Below are positions 41,747 to 53,732 of a stretch of DNA of 64,000 bases, piece after piece; within the stretch, counting starts at the first letter, position 1; each line of letters starts with the position of its first letter. A model generated the notes under the pieces. The model did no database searches. It saw nothing but the letters and a program-made list of their open reading frames with translations, and was not told where the DNA came from. The stretch spans positions 17,808,879 through 17,872,878 of the forward strand of contig NC_071329.1 in assembly GCF_010183535.1 (NCBI RefSeq), given 5' to 3'. Source of the DNA: Caenorhabditis remanei (taxonomy: Eukaryota; Nematoda; Chromadorea; Rhabditida; Rhabditidae). The position numbers and the translations under genes are program-made.

Positions 41747-43046
41747 GTTTCCAAAACGAAAGACACGCAGTTACGATGGTGAGTGATCTGAAACGAAAAT
41801 ATTCATAGTCTATAAGAAAATAAGTTGTTAAAATGCTAGAATAAGAGATCAATCTTTTATCAATCGGTTCTGAGTTCAATTTGTTTTAGGAACATTCATT
41901 TCCATTGACAAAGAATATTCAAAATAAAATTTTCAAGGCTAGGACCCCTTTTCCATAACAAGACAATTTGAAACTTTCCCTTTCTGAAATCTGATGTCAA
42001 AATATCTCGGTTTTGGAATATCCGGTATTTTTGATTTTAGATAACGATTGCTTTGGATATTCTCACCTTTTCAATCAATTCAATTTTTGTCGATAATCCG
42101 TCGAAACTTCGAAATTCCAGCGACGTCTTCTGATCACAACCGGTATGGATTGAAGAAAAATCAATAACTGATGAGACGACGTGGATATTCTGGAAGAGAA
42201 TAGAAGAATTTGGAAAAATAGAGTAGGCCTTGACGTTAATCAAGTGAGCGTGAAAAATATTCCATTTTTCTCTGAAATTTTTTCAAAAGTTCACGGGTTT
42301 TTTTTTCAGATAAAAATTTTTAATTTTAGAAAAAATTGGAAAAAAGAGAAAACACGTGAATTTTTTTTGATTCGATGAAGTTTGCTATGGCAAGTAGTTA
42401 CGGCAAGCTTCTTACAACCGCGCTCTACCGAAACGGAGAAAAATATTCGGTGACTTGAGAGACTCAGAGAGAAAAATCGTTTTTGGACAATATCTGCCCA
42501 AGTTCGATTCCTCATACCGTACTTTAGTTTTTTCCTTTTTCTCCTTGTTTATTTTCCCAGTTTTTTGTTAATATTCAATCTTTAAATTAAATTTGAGTTA
42601 TTTATTGACATTGAATTTAAACGAGAGTGTACAATTGAGGCTGGGGGAGATAGGGAGAGGTAGGGAACAATTAAAGGTTTTTGGTTCCTGCTCCATTTAA
42701 GGAATATTCATTCTTTCAATACTGTTAACACCTGTTTTGAAAAATAAGAGTTCTGATTTTCTTTTTCTCAATTCTTATTTTTATGCGATTCGGAAATTGA
42801 AAAAGAGAAAAACGTGATTGGAATTGGACGTAACCAATCTTTTACGGTCTCTTATGTTTCTTATTTCAACAGAAACTATTTCGGAAATCAAAAAGATGAA
42901 TTTCAATTATTTTTGAGAAGTTTTCAGACAAATTTTCTCTGATTTCTGTTGAATTTAATTTATTTTTAAATTCTTGTTGTATTTTCGAGCTAAAACAAAA
43001 AAAATAATTTTATTTAAGCGATTCGACAAGCTTTTACTTGACATAA

Positions 43047-43997
43047 TCAGAGTTCCAATTCTCTTTTCCATTCTTCGAGTAGCGAAATCATCATTTCGGC
43101 AAGTGTGACCAACGAGATTTTCTGAAATAAGAAATTGTCAAAATCTTGCGTTTGTTCACGTTTCAATACCTTGTCCCGTCCCAAGTTTTTCATATCATTC
43201 CAAGTGGCTCCGAATTGTCGCATCCCGCGAGTCCCCACACCATCAAATCGAGCGCCTCCATAATGACGTATTTTTTGAAGAAACATCGCATTTGATGTTC
43301 CGTCAACGTCTAAAATATTAGGATCATCATCGTCATCGTCCTCTTGCTCTTCATTCTTCCGGATTTTCCCATTCTTCCCATTCTTTTTCCCCTTCTTCTT
43401 CCCATTCTTTGCAACTTTTCTAAAAGTATTTCGATTTAAAGAGATCTATAGTTACTGGTTTTACCGGTGTTCTCCTTCTACACAAATCTCATTGAAATCC
43501 GATTGTATCCATGCATTCTGCTTATGCTCATCGTATCGGCAAATGCATCGATACTCTTCCAGACTTCAAATACAAATTTTACACTTGAAATCACGATTTG
43601 ACTTACTGTTTTTTGAAGGCTTCAGTGACACGAACTGATGACACGAACAGCAATAGAGCTCGTAACTTGAAATCTATGAAGTTGAGCTTCTCTATCTTGT
43701 GGGCGAGACTCTGGCTGAAGCTGAAAAACATTTGAGTGGAATTGAAGAAAATACGTGGTACTTACTGGTCTCTGTAGACATCCCAATTTCCCTTCCACTT
43801 TTCCTCTGCAACTAGACCCTTCCAGTGTGGGTTTAAGAATATGACTATTTCAGTCATTCGGTTGATTGTGCCACTTTTACTTTCTGAAAATGTGATTTTG
43901 AAGAGAAATATGGACTCTATAAGAACATACCTCCCGGAAACATTGTTTGATATGGAGCCCAATCAATCCCAAATTTCGAATGCTCGTAATATTCCAT
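43047..43997 (-). CDS. SPK-domain protein, intact copy 3 of unit 3
   Basis: Six exons at the unit 2 positions plus 9,097. The 240-codon frame is open and I noticed no coding difference from the unit 2 copy. It carries the second empty site of the Maverick (TGCATT at 43510-43515). Confidence 0.8.
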
Positions 43998-45081
43998 GTT
44001 TCGAAATCAAAAGACACGCAGTTACGATGATGAGTGATCTGAAAAGAAAAAACTCTTAGTCTAGAAGAAGATAAGTTTTTGAATTGCTAGAATAAGAGAT
44101 TGATCATTTATCAATCGGTTCTGAGTTTAAGTTATTTTTAGGAACATTCATATCCATTGACAAAGAATATTCAAAATAAATGTTTTCAAGGCTAGGACGC
44201 TTTTCCAAAACAAAACAGTTTGGAACTTTGTAATTCTGAAATCTGATGTCAAAATATCTCGGTTTCGGAATATCCGGTATTTTTGATTTTAGATTACGAT
44301 TGCTTTGGATATTCCCACCTTTTCAATCAATTTTATAATTGTTGGTAGTCCATCGAAACTTCGAAATTCCAGCGACGTCTTCTGATCACAGACGGTTTGG
44401 ATTGAAGAAAAATCGATAACTAATTGAGACGACGTGGATCTTCTGGAAGAGAATAGAAGCATTTGGAAAAGTAGAGTAGGCCTTGACGTTAGTTCAAGTG
44501 AGCGTGAAAAATATTCTTTTTCTCTCTGAAATTTTTTTCAAAAGTTCGCGGGTTTTTTTTCAGATAAAAAATTTGAATTTGAGCAAAAATAGGAAAAAAG
44601 AGAAAGTTTTTTTGCTATGGCTATGGTTGATGAAGTTTGCTATGGCAAGTAGTTACGGCAAGCTTCTTACAACCACGCTCTACCGAAACTGAGAAAAATA
44701 TTCGGTGACTTGAGAGACTCAGAGAGAAAAGTAGTTTTTGGACAATGTCTGCCAAAGTTCGATTCCTCATACCGTACTTTCGTCTTTTCCTTTTTTTCCT
44801 TGTTTATTTTTCTAGTTTTTTGTTAATATTCAATCTTTAAATTAAATTTGAGTTATTTATTGACATGAATTTAAACTAGAGTGTACAATTGAGGCTCATT
44901 CCTGGTTAGATAGGGAGAGGTAGAGAACAGTTAAAGGCGAGAAAATTCTTAAAATTGAATAAAAAAATTTAAATTTAAATAGGTAAGATCAATAAATAGA
45001 AAAAGAAAATGACTTCGAAAGATGAGATAGAACAATGAAAAGAACGTAGAATATAGAATGACAGATAGAGAATAAGAACAT

Positions 45082-45605
45082 TCACTGACTCGGTTCGTAT
45101 TTCTCAAAGACCAGAGCTCTCACATTATGTTCTGAGAATATGACTTTCCGGCTCTCTTTCTTCACAACGGCATCATCAACACACTTCCATTTCCTACCAC
45201 ATCGCATCCAGCTCACATAGTGGCCATTACTGCGAGGACAGAATTCTGCAAACAAGATCACCGCCCATTTGAATCCAAACATCTCCACGATGGAGTCTGT
45301 GGTCAGATTTAAAATTTTATTTCCTCCGTGATCGACCATCATGACATGATAACGACCTTTTGGAGTGACCACCCTCTTCCGATACATTCTTCCACCACAA
45401 CTGTGCTCACATCGTTCCGAGCACAGTGTTGACATGTAGGAATCTTCGAAACTGTGCTGGAATGTTCCAGACTTACGGACCCAGAGATAACTCGTCTGCT
45501 TAACTTCTCCTGTACTTTTACTATCACTTTTAGTACACCATTCACAATTCTTCTCGTATTGTTCCAGAAATTGAATGGGCGTGAGGTCGATTGCTTCCGT
45601 TTTTC
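45082..45605 (-). pseudogene. USP-like C-terminal fragment, unit 4
   Basis: Matches the unit 2 copy; frame open from the ATG at 45435. Confidence 0.5.
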
Positions 45606-46035
45606 TCGTAAATTTTACAGTTTTCCTCCGATTATTCCTCGGAATTTAGTATTTTCTGATCGGATCGTCGTCCTGTCCAATAACTCTCCACAATAGTGCA
45701 AAAATTTCTCAAAAATGGTTTAATCGATTCGAAAAAATCTGATAAAGTCTGGAGAGAGTCCATTGCTGATGAGACCGTGCTCTCAATTCCTGAATATTCT
45801 TTTTTGTTCTTGTCCAATGGAAAACGGTCGAAACAAGTGTTTCTTCTTTCAAATAGAACTTACAATTTTGAATATCAAAAAAATGCATTTCAGTTATCTT
45901 TGAGAACTTTTCAGACAAGTTTTTTCTGATTTTTGGAAGTTTTGTTGTATTTTCTAACTAAAGTAAGAAAAATAATTTTATTTAAGCGATTCGAAAAGCT
46001 TTTACTTGACATAATAAGAGTTCCAATTCTCTTTT

Positions 46036-47315
46036 CTATTCTTCGAGTAGCGAAATCATCAGTTCGGCAAGTGTGACCAACGAGATTTCCTGAAATAAGA
46101 AATTGTCAAATTCTTGCGGTTGTTGACGTTTTAATACCTTGTCCCGTCCCAAGTTTTTCATATCATTCCAAAGTAGCTCCGAATTTTCGCATCCCGCGAG
46201 TCCCCACGCCATCAAATCGAGCGCCTCCATAATGACGTATTTGTTTACTTTCAATACGTCTCTCTCTCTCCTCATGTTCAGATTCCACGACGGTTTTCGC
46301 AATGTTTTTGAGAAGTGACAGCATTTGATGTTCCGTCAACATCTAAAATATTAGGATATTCATATGAAAACATTATTGAAAAGGTGTATGGAATGAAATA
46401 TTTACCTTCGCTTATGTTTCTGCTTTCAATGACAACAACAACTCATCCTGCGCTTTCACTTCGTCGTCTTCATTGTCGTCGACCTCCGCGTTGTCATCTT
46501 CATCATCATCGTCATCTTGCTCTTCATCCTTCCGAGTTTTCGCTTTCTTCTTCCCATTCTTCTTCGCAGCGACTTTTCTGAAATTAATCCAATTTGAAGT
46601 GATCTATAGTTACTAATTATACCTGTGATTGCCTTCAACTATAACCTCGTTGCAATCTGATCGTATCGATACGATACGATTGTGCTCATCGTATCGACAC
46701 ATGCATTGACCCTCCTGCAGCGTTCACTAATGAATTTTACACTTGAAATCACGATTTGACTCACTCTTTCTTGAAGGCGTCAGTGACACGAACGGATGAC
46801 AAAAACAGCAATAGAGCTCGTAACTTGAAATCTATGAAGTTGAGCTTCTCTATCTTGTGGGCGAGACTCTGGCTGAAGCTGAAAAACATTGAGTGGAATT
46901 GAAGAAAACACGTGGTACTTACTGATCTCTGTAGAAATCTCAATTTCCCTTCCACTTTTCTTCTTCAACAAGATCCCTCCAGTGTGGGTTTACGATAATC
47001 GGTTTTTGGATTTTAATGCCTTCTCTTTCTGAAATCTGAATTCAAAATATCGTGGTTTCGGAATATTGGGTATTTTTGATTTTAGATAACGATTGCTTTG
47101 GATATTCTCACCTTTTCAATTGACTTAATTTTTGTAGATAATCCGTCGAAACTTCGAAATTCCAGCGACGTCTTCTCATCAAAATAGGCGGTTTGAATGG
47201 GAGAAAAATCGATAACTGATTGAGACGACGTGGATATTCTGGAAGAGAATAGAAGAATCTGGAAAAGTTGAGTAGGCCTTGACGTTAGTTCAACTGAGCG
47301 TGAAAAATATTCCAT
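46036..47315 (-). pseudogene. SPK-domain pseudogene, copy 1 of unit 4
   Basis: Core Trp nonsense and early TAG end as in units 2 and 3; a handful of own substitutions (for example YFDEKTS for YFDQKTS). Confidence 0.6.
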
Positions 47316-47571
47316 TTTTCTCTGAAATTTTTTTCAAAAGTTCACGGGTTTTTTTTCAGATAAAAAGTTTGAATTTGAGCAAAAAATTGGAAAAAAGAGA
47401 AAGTTTTTTTGCTATGGCTATGGTTGATGAAGTTTGCTATGGCAAGTAGTTACGGCAAGCTTCTTACAACCACGCTCTACCGAAACTGAGAAAAATATTC
47501 GGTGACTTTAGAGACTCAGAGAGAAAAGTAGTTTTTGGACAATATCTGCCCAACTTCGATTCCTCGTACCA

Positions 47572-48443
47572 TCTTCAACACACTTCCATTTCGTACCACA
47601 TCGCATCCAGCTCACTTAGTGGCCATTACTGCTTGGACAGAATTCTGCAAACAAGATCACAGTCCATTTGAATCCAAACATCTCCACTTTGGAGTCTGTG
47701 GTTAGATTAAAAATTTTATTTCCTCCGTGATCCACCATCATGACATGATAACGACCTTTTGGAGTGACCACTCTCTTCCGATACATTCTTCCACCACAAC
47801 TGTGCTCACATCGTTCCGAGCACAGTGTTGGCATGTAGGAATCTTCTAAACTTTGCTGGAATGTTCCAGACTTCCGGACCCAGAGATAACTCGATTCCTT
47901 AACTTCTCCTGTACTTCTACTATCACTTTTAGTACACCATTCACAATTTTTCTCGTATTGTTCCAGAAATTGAATGGGGGTTAGGTCGACTTTCAGTTTC
48001 TGTAATTAATAATTTGAATTTTTTTTTTTTTTTACCTTGATGAAATTTGAAAATGTTTCACGAACATTATGTACTCCATTTTCAAACGTTCCACCCAGAA
48101 TCCGTCTCAAGTCACTGGTAGTTTGCTTATCTCTTCTAAATATCGCAGTCATCAAATCGAGAATCTCATTTTGGCAGTAATCTTGGAAGATTTGTCTAAT
48201 CTCCTTGCAACTGAACAATAGATTGCAGATAGCACTGAGAGAGCATTCTGGATTAGGTGAATTATTCCCAAGGAGCAAGTACCCTTGATCGGACGCCACG
48301 AAACGTTTCAATCCGTTTATAGCCATCTCAATCTCCATAGAAATAATTTCACTCCTAGATGATTCATTCCCTTGCCAACCCAAATAATTCATCGGTTCAG
48401 TTTCGTTTACTATTGAATTGGTATTGTATTTTCGAAATGACAC
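47572..48443 (-). pseudogene. USP-like remnant truncated at both ends, unit 4
   Basis: The acidic N-terminus is lost and no ATG precedes the frame. The Cys-box segment reads PECSLSAICNLLFSCKEIRQ. Exon 2 keeps Trp in SYLW, unlike units 1-3, but has the TAA in the GHY motif. The last ~35 codons are deleted: the sequence jumps at 47570 from the dispersed repeat into the coding part. Confidence 0.55.
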
Positions 48444-48498
48444 AAGAAATAAATTTATTTTGAACAGCTGAAAAAGCTAATATTCACACGATTTGAGT

Positions 48499-49375
48499 TC
48501 AATTTTTGCAACACTCTTCGAATGTCTCGACCATCTTCTTGGCGAGAACATCCAGAGAGATTTTCTGAAATAAGAAATTGTCTAATTCTATCATTTTTTC
48601 ACGTTTTGATACCTCCCCGCTGTCGCATACCAACTTGGACATCTTCTCAATTCTCTCGTTAGTCTCATCTCCGGGCATTCCCCACGACATTAGATCGCAA
48701 ATCTTCACAACATAGTATTTCTTAATTTTGACAACATCTTGAGATTCGTCTGGCGATTCGACAACGCTTCTAGCTAATCTCTCGAATATTTGCAATACTT
48801 GGTGGTTGGAAATCTCCTAAAATAACAATATTTTCTAATAAAAACATTTCTGAAAATGAATGAAGTACTTACCTTGTCGTCTGTTTCTAGTTCCAATCCC
48901 AACAATAAGGAATGTTCCAATCCCTCATCTTCGCAACGTGATGCAAGAAAATATTTCACGTAATTGAAAAATTTGTGAATCCTCATTACAGTACTCGATC
49001 TAGAAGAAAACAAGTTTCTTGAAATTCTTGAATAAAAGAGACGTTTTGAAACCACAAGTTTCCAAAACAAGAGAGCTCGAAACTTTCTCTTTTTGAAATC
49101 TCATGTCAAAATGTCGCGGTTTCGGAAAATCCGATATTTCTGATTACGATTGTTTTGGGTTCTCACCTTTTCAGTTGATTAATCAATAATCCGTTGAAAC
49201 TTCGACAAGATGGGAGGTTTCAATCGAAGAAAAACCGAGAACTGATGAGACGACGTGGATCTTGTGGAAGAGAATAGAAGAATTTGGAAAAGTAGAGTAG
49301 GCCTTGACGTTAGTTCAAGTGAGCGTGAAAAATATTCCATTTTTCTCTGAAATTTTTTCAAAAGTTCACGAATCT
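48499..49375 (-). pseudogene. Truncated SPK-family gene at the right edge of the array
   Basis: The C-terminal exons are present (VLQIFERLARSVVESPDESQ...LDLMSWGM-like, then ISLDVLAKKMVETFEE after a 51-bp intron), and an exon with KFFNYVKYFLASRCEDE precedes them. The 5' exon relic lies at 49160-49340. The SPK-core exons are missing between 49020 and 49160, so this is probably dead. Like the left-edge copy it is much more diverged than the units. Confidence 0.55.
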
Positions 49376-49805
49376 TTTTTTCAGATAAAAAATTTGAATT
49401 TGAGCAAAAAATTGGAAAAAAGAGAAAACACACGTGATTTTTTTTTGATTTGATGAAGGTGATTTTTTTTTTGATTTGACGACTATAATTACATTCTCTC
49501 AAAAAACTGGAATGTAGTGGCGCTTCTAAGATGTGACAAGCGGAAGAGATTGTGGGGGCGCAGACAGTTAGAGTGTCTAACTGTCTGCGTCTCACAAAAA
49601 TGTAGTTTAGCGTGCAACAGGTCGAATTAGCTGCAATTTTCAGAAGTTATAGAGTGAACCCTTATTGATATTTTACTCAAAGATCAAGAGAAATCTTTAA
49701 TTTTTGGAGGTTTCAATGGCCAATTTTTCCTTGCTTTTCATCATAGTTTCTGCACTTCTCAACAGTTTTCTTCATTTTGAACACCTTTAATACAAATCAA
49801 TTAAT
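49376..49805. other. Noncoding spacer
   Basis: AT-rich, with a short inverted pair GCAGACAGTTAGAGTGTCTAACTGTCTGC at 49560-49588 (a hairpin, quoted here as two arms around AGTG). No gene is seen. Confidence 0.45.
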
Positions 49806-50411
49806 TCAATTAAATCCAATAAGTTTCAGAATAGCCAAATGGGTACATGAATACATTACATAAAAAATCGGAACATTTGATTGATCTTCATCCAGTTTCA
49901 GAATAACATATCCCGGACACACTCTCTCATCACCGTAGCAAAAATACGTCTTGATTGACGATAACGCTGAGACGACGTCCACAAACTGTGAGAAACTCTT
50001 ATTTGTCCATCGCAGTTTAATAATTCGACACGTTGTCCAAATTGAAAAAATAATTTCAGGGAGTGTTCGTCTGTTGTCGATTTCGCGATTGGTATCCTGA
50101 AACCATAGTTGGGGTGCTAGAAGACTCGGAAATGAGAAATCAAACCTCCATGAAACGGCGCTTCCCATAAAACGGCACAGTGCAAAATAACCAGTTGTCT
50201 CCTTCCTCATGATTCACCACAATCTGAAAAAAAACGTGTTCTTGGTTTTTCACATTTTGCCCGAAAAACTCACGGTGATGTTTGTCTTCAGGATGTTTGA
50301 CACACATACTGGAACAGCATCGGATTTTCTATTCACACACTGTTCGAGTTCCGCATACCAATTGTTTGGTGTTCTGCCTGGACTACGGAGAGGTGCGATC
50401 AGCGATCGACT
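49806..50411 (-). CDS. Uncharacterised gene, 3' exons only
   Basis: Three exons with good splice sites: 50411-50274, 50223-50146 and 50096-49806. Joined in phase they read through NNWYAELEQCVNRKSD, VCVSNILKTNIT, NWLFCTVPFYGKRRFME, DTNREIDNRRTLPEIIF, IIKLRWTNKSFSQFV and YGDERVCPGYVILKL. The 5' exon and ATG are not found; upstream (50412-50660) is AT-rich. I do not recognise the family. The clean junctions and lack of stops suggest real coding sequence, perhaps the end of a longer or 5'-truncated gene. Confidence 0.5.
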
Positions 50412-51480
50412 CTGAAATCGATATAACTAATTATAATTTAGCAATATATTACTTAAATTTAAATTTGTTATTTTATGCAAAATGTATCAGGATTTAATCT
50501 AAATATGACCAAATTTAACTTTTTACAAATATATTTGAACCCATATACCTAGTTTTGACCTGAGGATCCCAAAAATGACTAAAAAATTTGAAGCTTAACA
50601 TTTTCTGCACCAATTTGAGTGCTTGAGGCAAATTTTGTGTCTTTTTTACTTTCTGGTATAGTTTTTGAATGAATCAAATTGAGCTAGAAGTTATCAATTC
50701 GCAAAGTATTTCCTTGCTATTTTTGCACTTTTTCATCGCTAAAAGAGACATTTTCGAACAATTGACATTGACGATTGATAACTTCTTAGGATCTGCTCGT
50801 ACAAAAAGTTGTCAACTACAAAAATGGAGCTCTATTTGTGATCTATACACTCCATAAAAATCAATATTGTGAGACTATCAGGGAGGCCGTGTCACAGTCA
50901 CAAAAGTTGACTATTTTCAACTAAAAACTGCATGTGTCGCATTCTTTATGGCCAGTGCTGTCTTTTGATATAAACCGCATGTAACTCGACTCGGGGAAAA
51001 ATCAGATCTTACGGCGCGTCCAAAGTTGCTACAAAATAGCAAAAACGACAAATCTGCGGCGGCCAAAGTTGATTTGTAGATTTGCAGGTTTGCAATTATG
51101 GGCTATTGCTTATCCTTAATTTTTCTACTCTGAAACCTGAAAATCTACAAATTTGCAACTTTCTGCGCTTTCAAGGTTTTATTTCAAATACGAAAAAAAC
51201 GAAAATGTTCAGAAATTTACCAAAAAGTAGAAAATCATAAACAAGTCTCAAAAAACACCGGTAAACCGGTAATTCTTTTTAGGGCTCGAGCTTGCAGACA
51301 AAATTACCTTCAAAAAAATCTGATGATAAATTTACTTACTTCATCACTTCAAATCGCAAGATAATATTAGAATTCCATTAAAATTAAAAAATATTATAAT
51401 TAAGGTATCTGCATACAATGGTGTGGTTGGGTGAGTCTCCATGCTATCTCACAGGTCGGTCAACATTGAGACCATGACAT
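50412..51480. other. Intergenic region with MITE fragments
   Basis: 50785-50925 is half of the MITE family found whole at 52624 (shared AAAGTTGTCAACTACAAAAA). 51050-51160 has an inverted pair (GTAGATTTGCAGGTTTGCAA and its near inverse). No gene is seen. Confidence 0.45.
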
Positions 51481-51482
51481 TG

Positions 51483-51630
51483 AGAAATATAATGGAGCAT
51501 AGTGGAGACGCAGAAAAATGTTAGAAGGTTGAATGCCTCGGAGATAGGTGAGGTAATGGGGGCGAAGAGAGAAACCTGTTTCTGCAGGCAGTTGTGTCAG
51601 CGTCTCCACTATTCTCCATTATATCTCGCA
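51483..51630. repeat. Hairpin-forming inverted repeat
   Basis: AAATATAATGGAGCATAGTG near 51485 pairs with the inverse in CACTATTCTCCATTATAT near 51606, with the arms extended by GGAGACGC/GCGTCTCC. It looks like a small MITE of unknown family. Confidence 0.5.
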
Positions 51631-52623
51631 GGGTCATTGATTTATTGTTGAATCGCTGTTGACCAGTGGAGACGCAGGACAAGCTATTCCCTCTCCTAAC
51701 TATACTACATCATTGTATGTAGATGCCTTACTGGATAGGTGTCGACGATTTTATGGAATTCTAATGTTATTTATTATATTGCGAAAGGACAACCACAACA
51801 AAAAAATAAGATTTTTGCATTTTTGGAATCCTCAAGTCAAAAAGCTAGATTTGGTCCCTTATAGATTTTATTATGACACATTTTGATACATAATTGAAAA
51901 ACAAATTACAATCTGAGTAATTATATCAATTTCAGAGTCGAGTCGATTGCTAACTTATAGCTTGGTGAAAGTTGTTGTCACTGGGCACGATATTTGTTCA
52001 TTCTTTGACAACAGACTATTGTTGACTGGATCAGTTATTGATGGCTCTCAGTTGCGCTGTAAGTTTCAGTAATTTGATACCTGAGAAAAACGAATCCAGT
52101 TTTCAGAATGACCGATGTTTACATCATGAGTGCCAAATGGTTCCAAACGTTTATCGACTTTTCCCGTTTCAATGTCGACGACCAGTTGAGGATTCAATTC
52201 AAATTCGCCGAGAAGGAGATGGTGAACATTTTCAAGAAAAATATGCTAGTTGTCCCATTCGACTCAAACAATCAATGAAAAGTAGCAGATGTAATCAACC
52301 CGGCCGGAGCATTTGAAACAAAAGCTTGCCGTGCACACTCATGTTTTTTTGACTCCAAACGGGATATGACGGATTACAATGTTGCTGAAAACGTTCGATG
52401 GTCGATATAAGAATGGCTACAGCGGGAGGCACGTCCAAACAGAAGTACTTGGTGGCAATTCAACTACAATAGGATTATAGTGATTACACCATTCTCTATT
52501 TTATTGTATCACTAAACTTTGTTCGAAATCACACTAAAAGAATTTAATTTTGCATAAAGACTATTGACGATGTTTGCTTTCCAATCAGTATTGTTTTCAC
52601 AAATACATGAATAACTTTACATA
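51631..52623. other. Intergenic region with a possible receptor-like coding fragment
   Basis: 52107-52275 (+) after a TTTTCAG acceptor reads YIMSAKWFQTFIDFSRFN then DDQLRIQFKF, faintly like a nuclear-receptor ligand-domain helix. It is short and flanked by stops. Otherwise nothing is recognised. Confidence 0.2.
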
Positions 52624-53073
52624 TACCGTACCCCTCAAAAGTGTATTAAGTTTAGCTTTTTTCAGTTAAATATGCTCTACTTTGGGAGTGTGTCACAGTA
52701 AAACTAACTGTCACACGAAATAACTTTTTATAGGATCGAACAAACCAGGAATATAACTCCATTTTTGTAGTTGACAACTTTTCTGTACGGACATTGCCAA
52801 GAGAGTTATAGTAATTTTAAGCGGACAGCTCAAAAATCGCACTAATTTGCACTGAACTGCGGCGATTTGAGGGAGAAATTAATTTGTCGATATGTAACTC
52901 TCTAGGGAGTGTCCGTACAGAAAAGTTGTCAACTACAAAAATGGAGCTCTACTCTTTATCTGCTCAATCACCTAAAACGTTTTTTGTGGGACAGTTAGTT
53001 TTATTGTGTCACCCTTTCAAAGTTGTGGAATATCAATTGAAAAAGACCAAACTAAATATACTTTTGAGCGGTA
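52624..53073. mobile_element. 450-bp palindromic MITE with TACCG ends
   Basis: Left end TACCGTACCCCTCAAAAGTG and right end ATACTTTTGAGCGGTA are near inverses, and the arms continue inward (AAAACTAACTGTC and ACAGTTAGTTTTA; ACAACTTTTCTGTACGGACA and TGTCCGTACAGAAAAGTTGT). Flanking TA suits a TA target duplication. Parts recur at 50785-50925 and 57845-57995. No coding capacity. Confidence 0.75.
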
Positions 53074-53198
53074 TTGTATGTTTCCGTTGCAAAAGTGAAT
53101 TAAAGCTCTGAAATCATTGTACAATTTTCTACTGAATTGTATTTGTCTCCACTTGACCGTACCATTTCACAGTCAGATGCAGAACCTTTTCGAAAAAA

Positions 53199-53400
53199 AT
53201 GTTTATTGTTCCAAACTCTTTATCGAGAACGGTCACATTTATGAGTTTCGGAAAGAAAAAAGAAAGGGAGAAACGTGTTCTGAGTTTGACATTACCAATC
53301 TTTTTACGGTCTCTTGTTTGCTTGGAAATCAAAAAACCGGAAGTGTTGTGTCGACACGGGTATAAAACTCATTTGGACATTACTGAAGAATTGGGATGAA
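53199..53400 (+). promoter_or_regulatory. Plus-strand copy of the conserved upstream block
   Basis: Contains GAGTTTCGGAAAG, GAGAAACGTGTTCTGAG and ATTACCAATCTTTTTACGGT, followed by GTGTTGTGTCGACACGGGTA. It is the inverse of 55255-55470. No gene start is seen immediately downstream, so it may be the orphan promoter of a lost lectin copy whose tail survives at 55524. Confidence 0.45.
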
Positions 53401-53732
53401 AGGTGATCTTTTTGCTTTTATTTTAGAAGATTTAAATAATATATTTGAACCTCCAGATAACCAAAATCTTGTTTACATGTTTTAGTGATAAAAATATCTA
53501 CTGATAAAAAACTATAGTGTGTGTTTGTTTGCATATCGTGATACTATCAAAACTCCAACTTTCCAGTTTCAGAATACGATTTTTTCAAACTGAAATTTTT
53601 TCAACTTTGTCTACAAGTTTCTGATAAGGTTCAGTCCAAGCCTTGATAGCTACAAAACACTCATTTTTTTGAAATTTCCATCATGATGCACATTTTGGAA
53701 TACATTTATTGCTTGTAAAACCTTTAAACAAC
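53401..53732. other. Noncoding spacer
   Basis: AT-rich sequence downstream of the lectin gene; nothing recognised. Confidence 0.4.

Larger units (their letters stand above)
35986..45081. repeat. Tandem array unit 3 (9,096 bp)
   Basis: Same five loci as unit 2. It differs from unit 2 by scattered single bases. Confidence 0.9.
45082..48443. repeat. Partial tandem array unit 4
   Basis: Holds the short USP fragment, SPK copy 1 and a truncated USP-like copy, then stops; SPK copies 2 and 3 are absent. From about 47,500 it is clearly more diverged than units 1-3. Confidence 0.85.

Noticed and set aside
52107..52275. Nuclear hormone receptor ligand-domain fragment
   Set aside because: The resemblance is limited to about 25 residues with no neighbouring exons; too weak to call.
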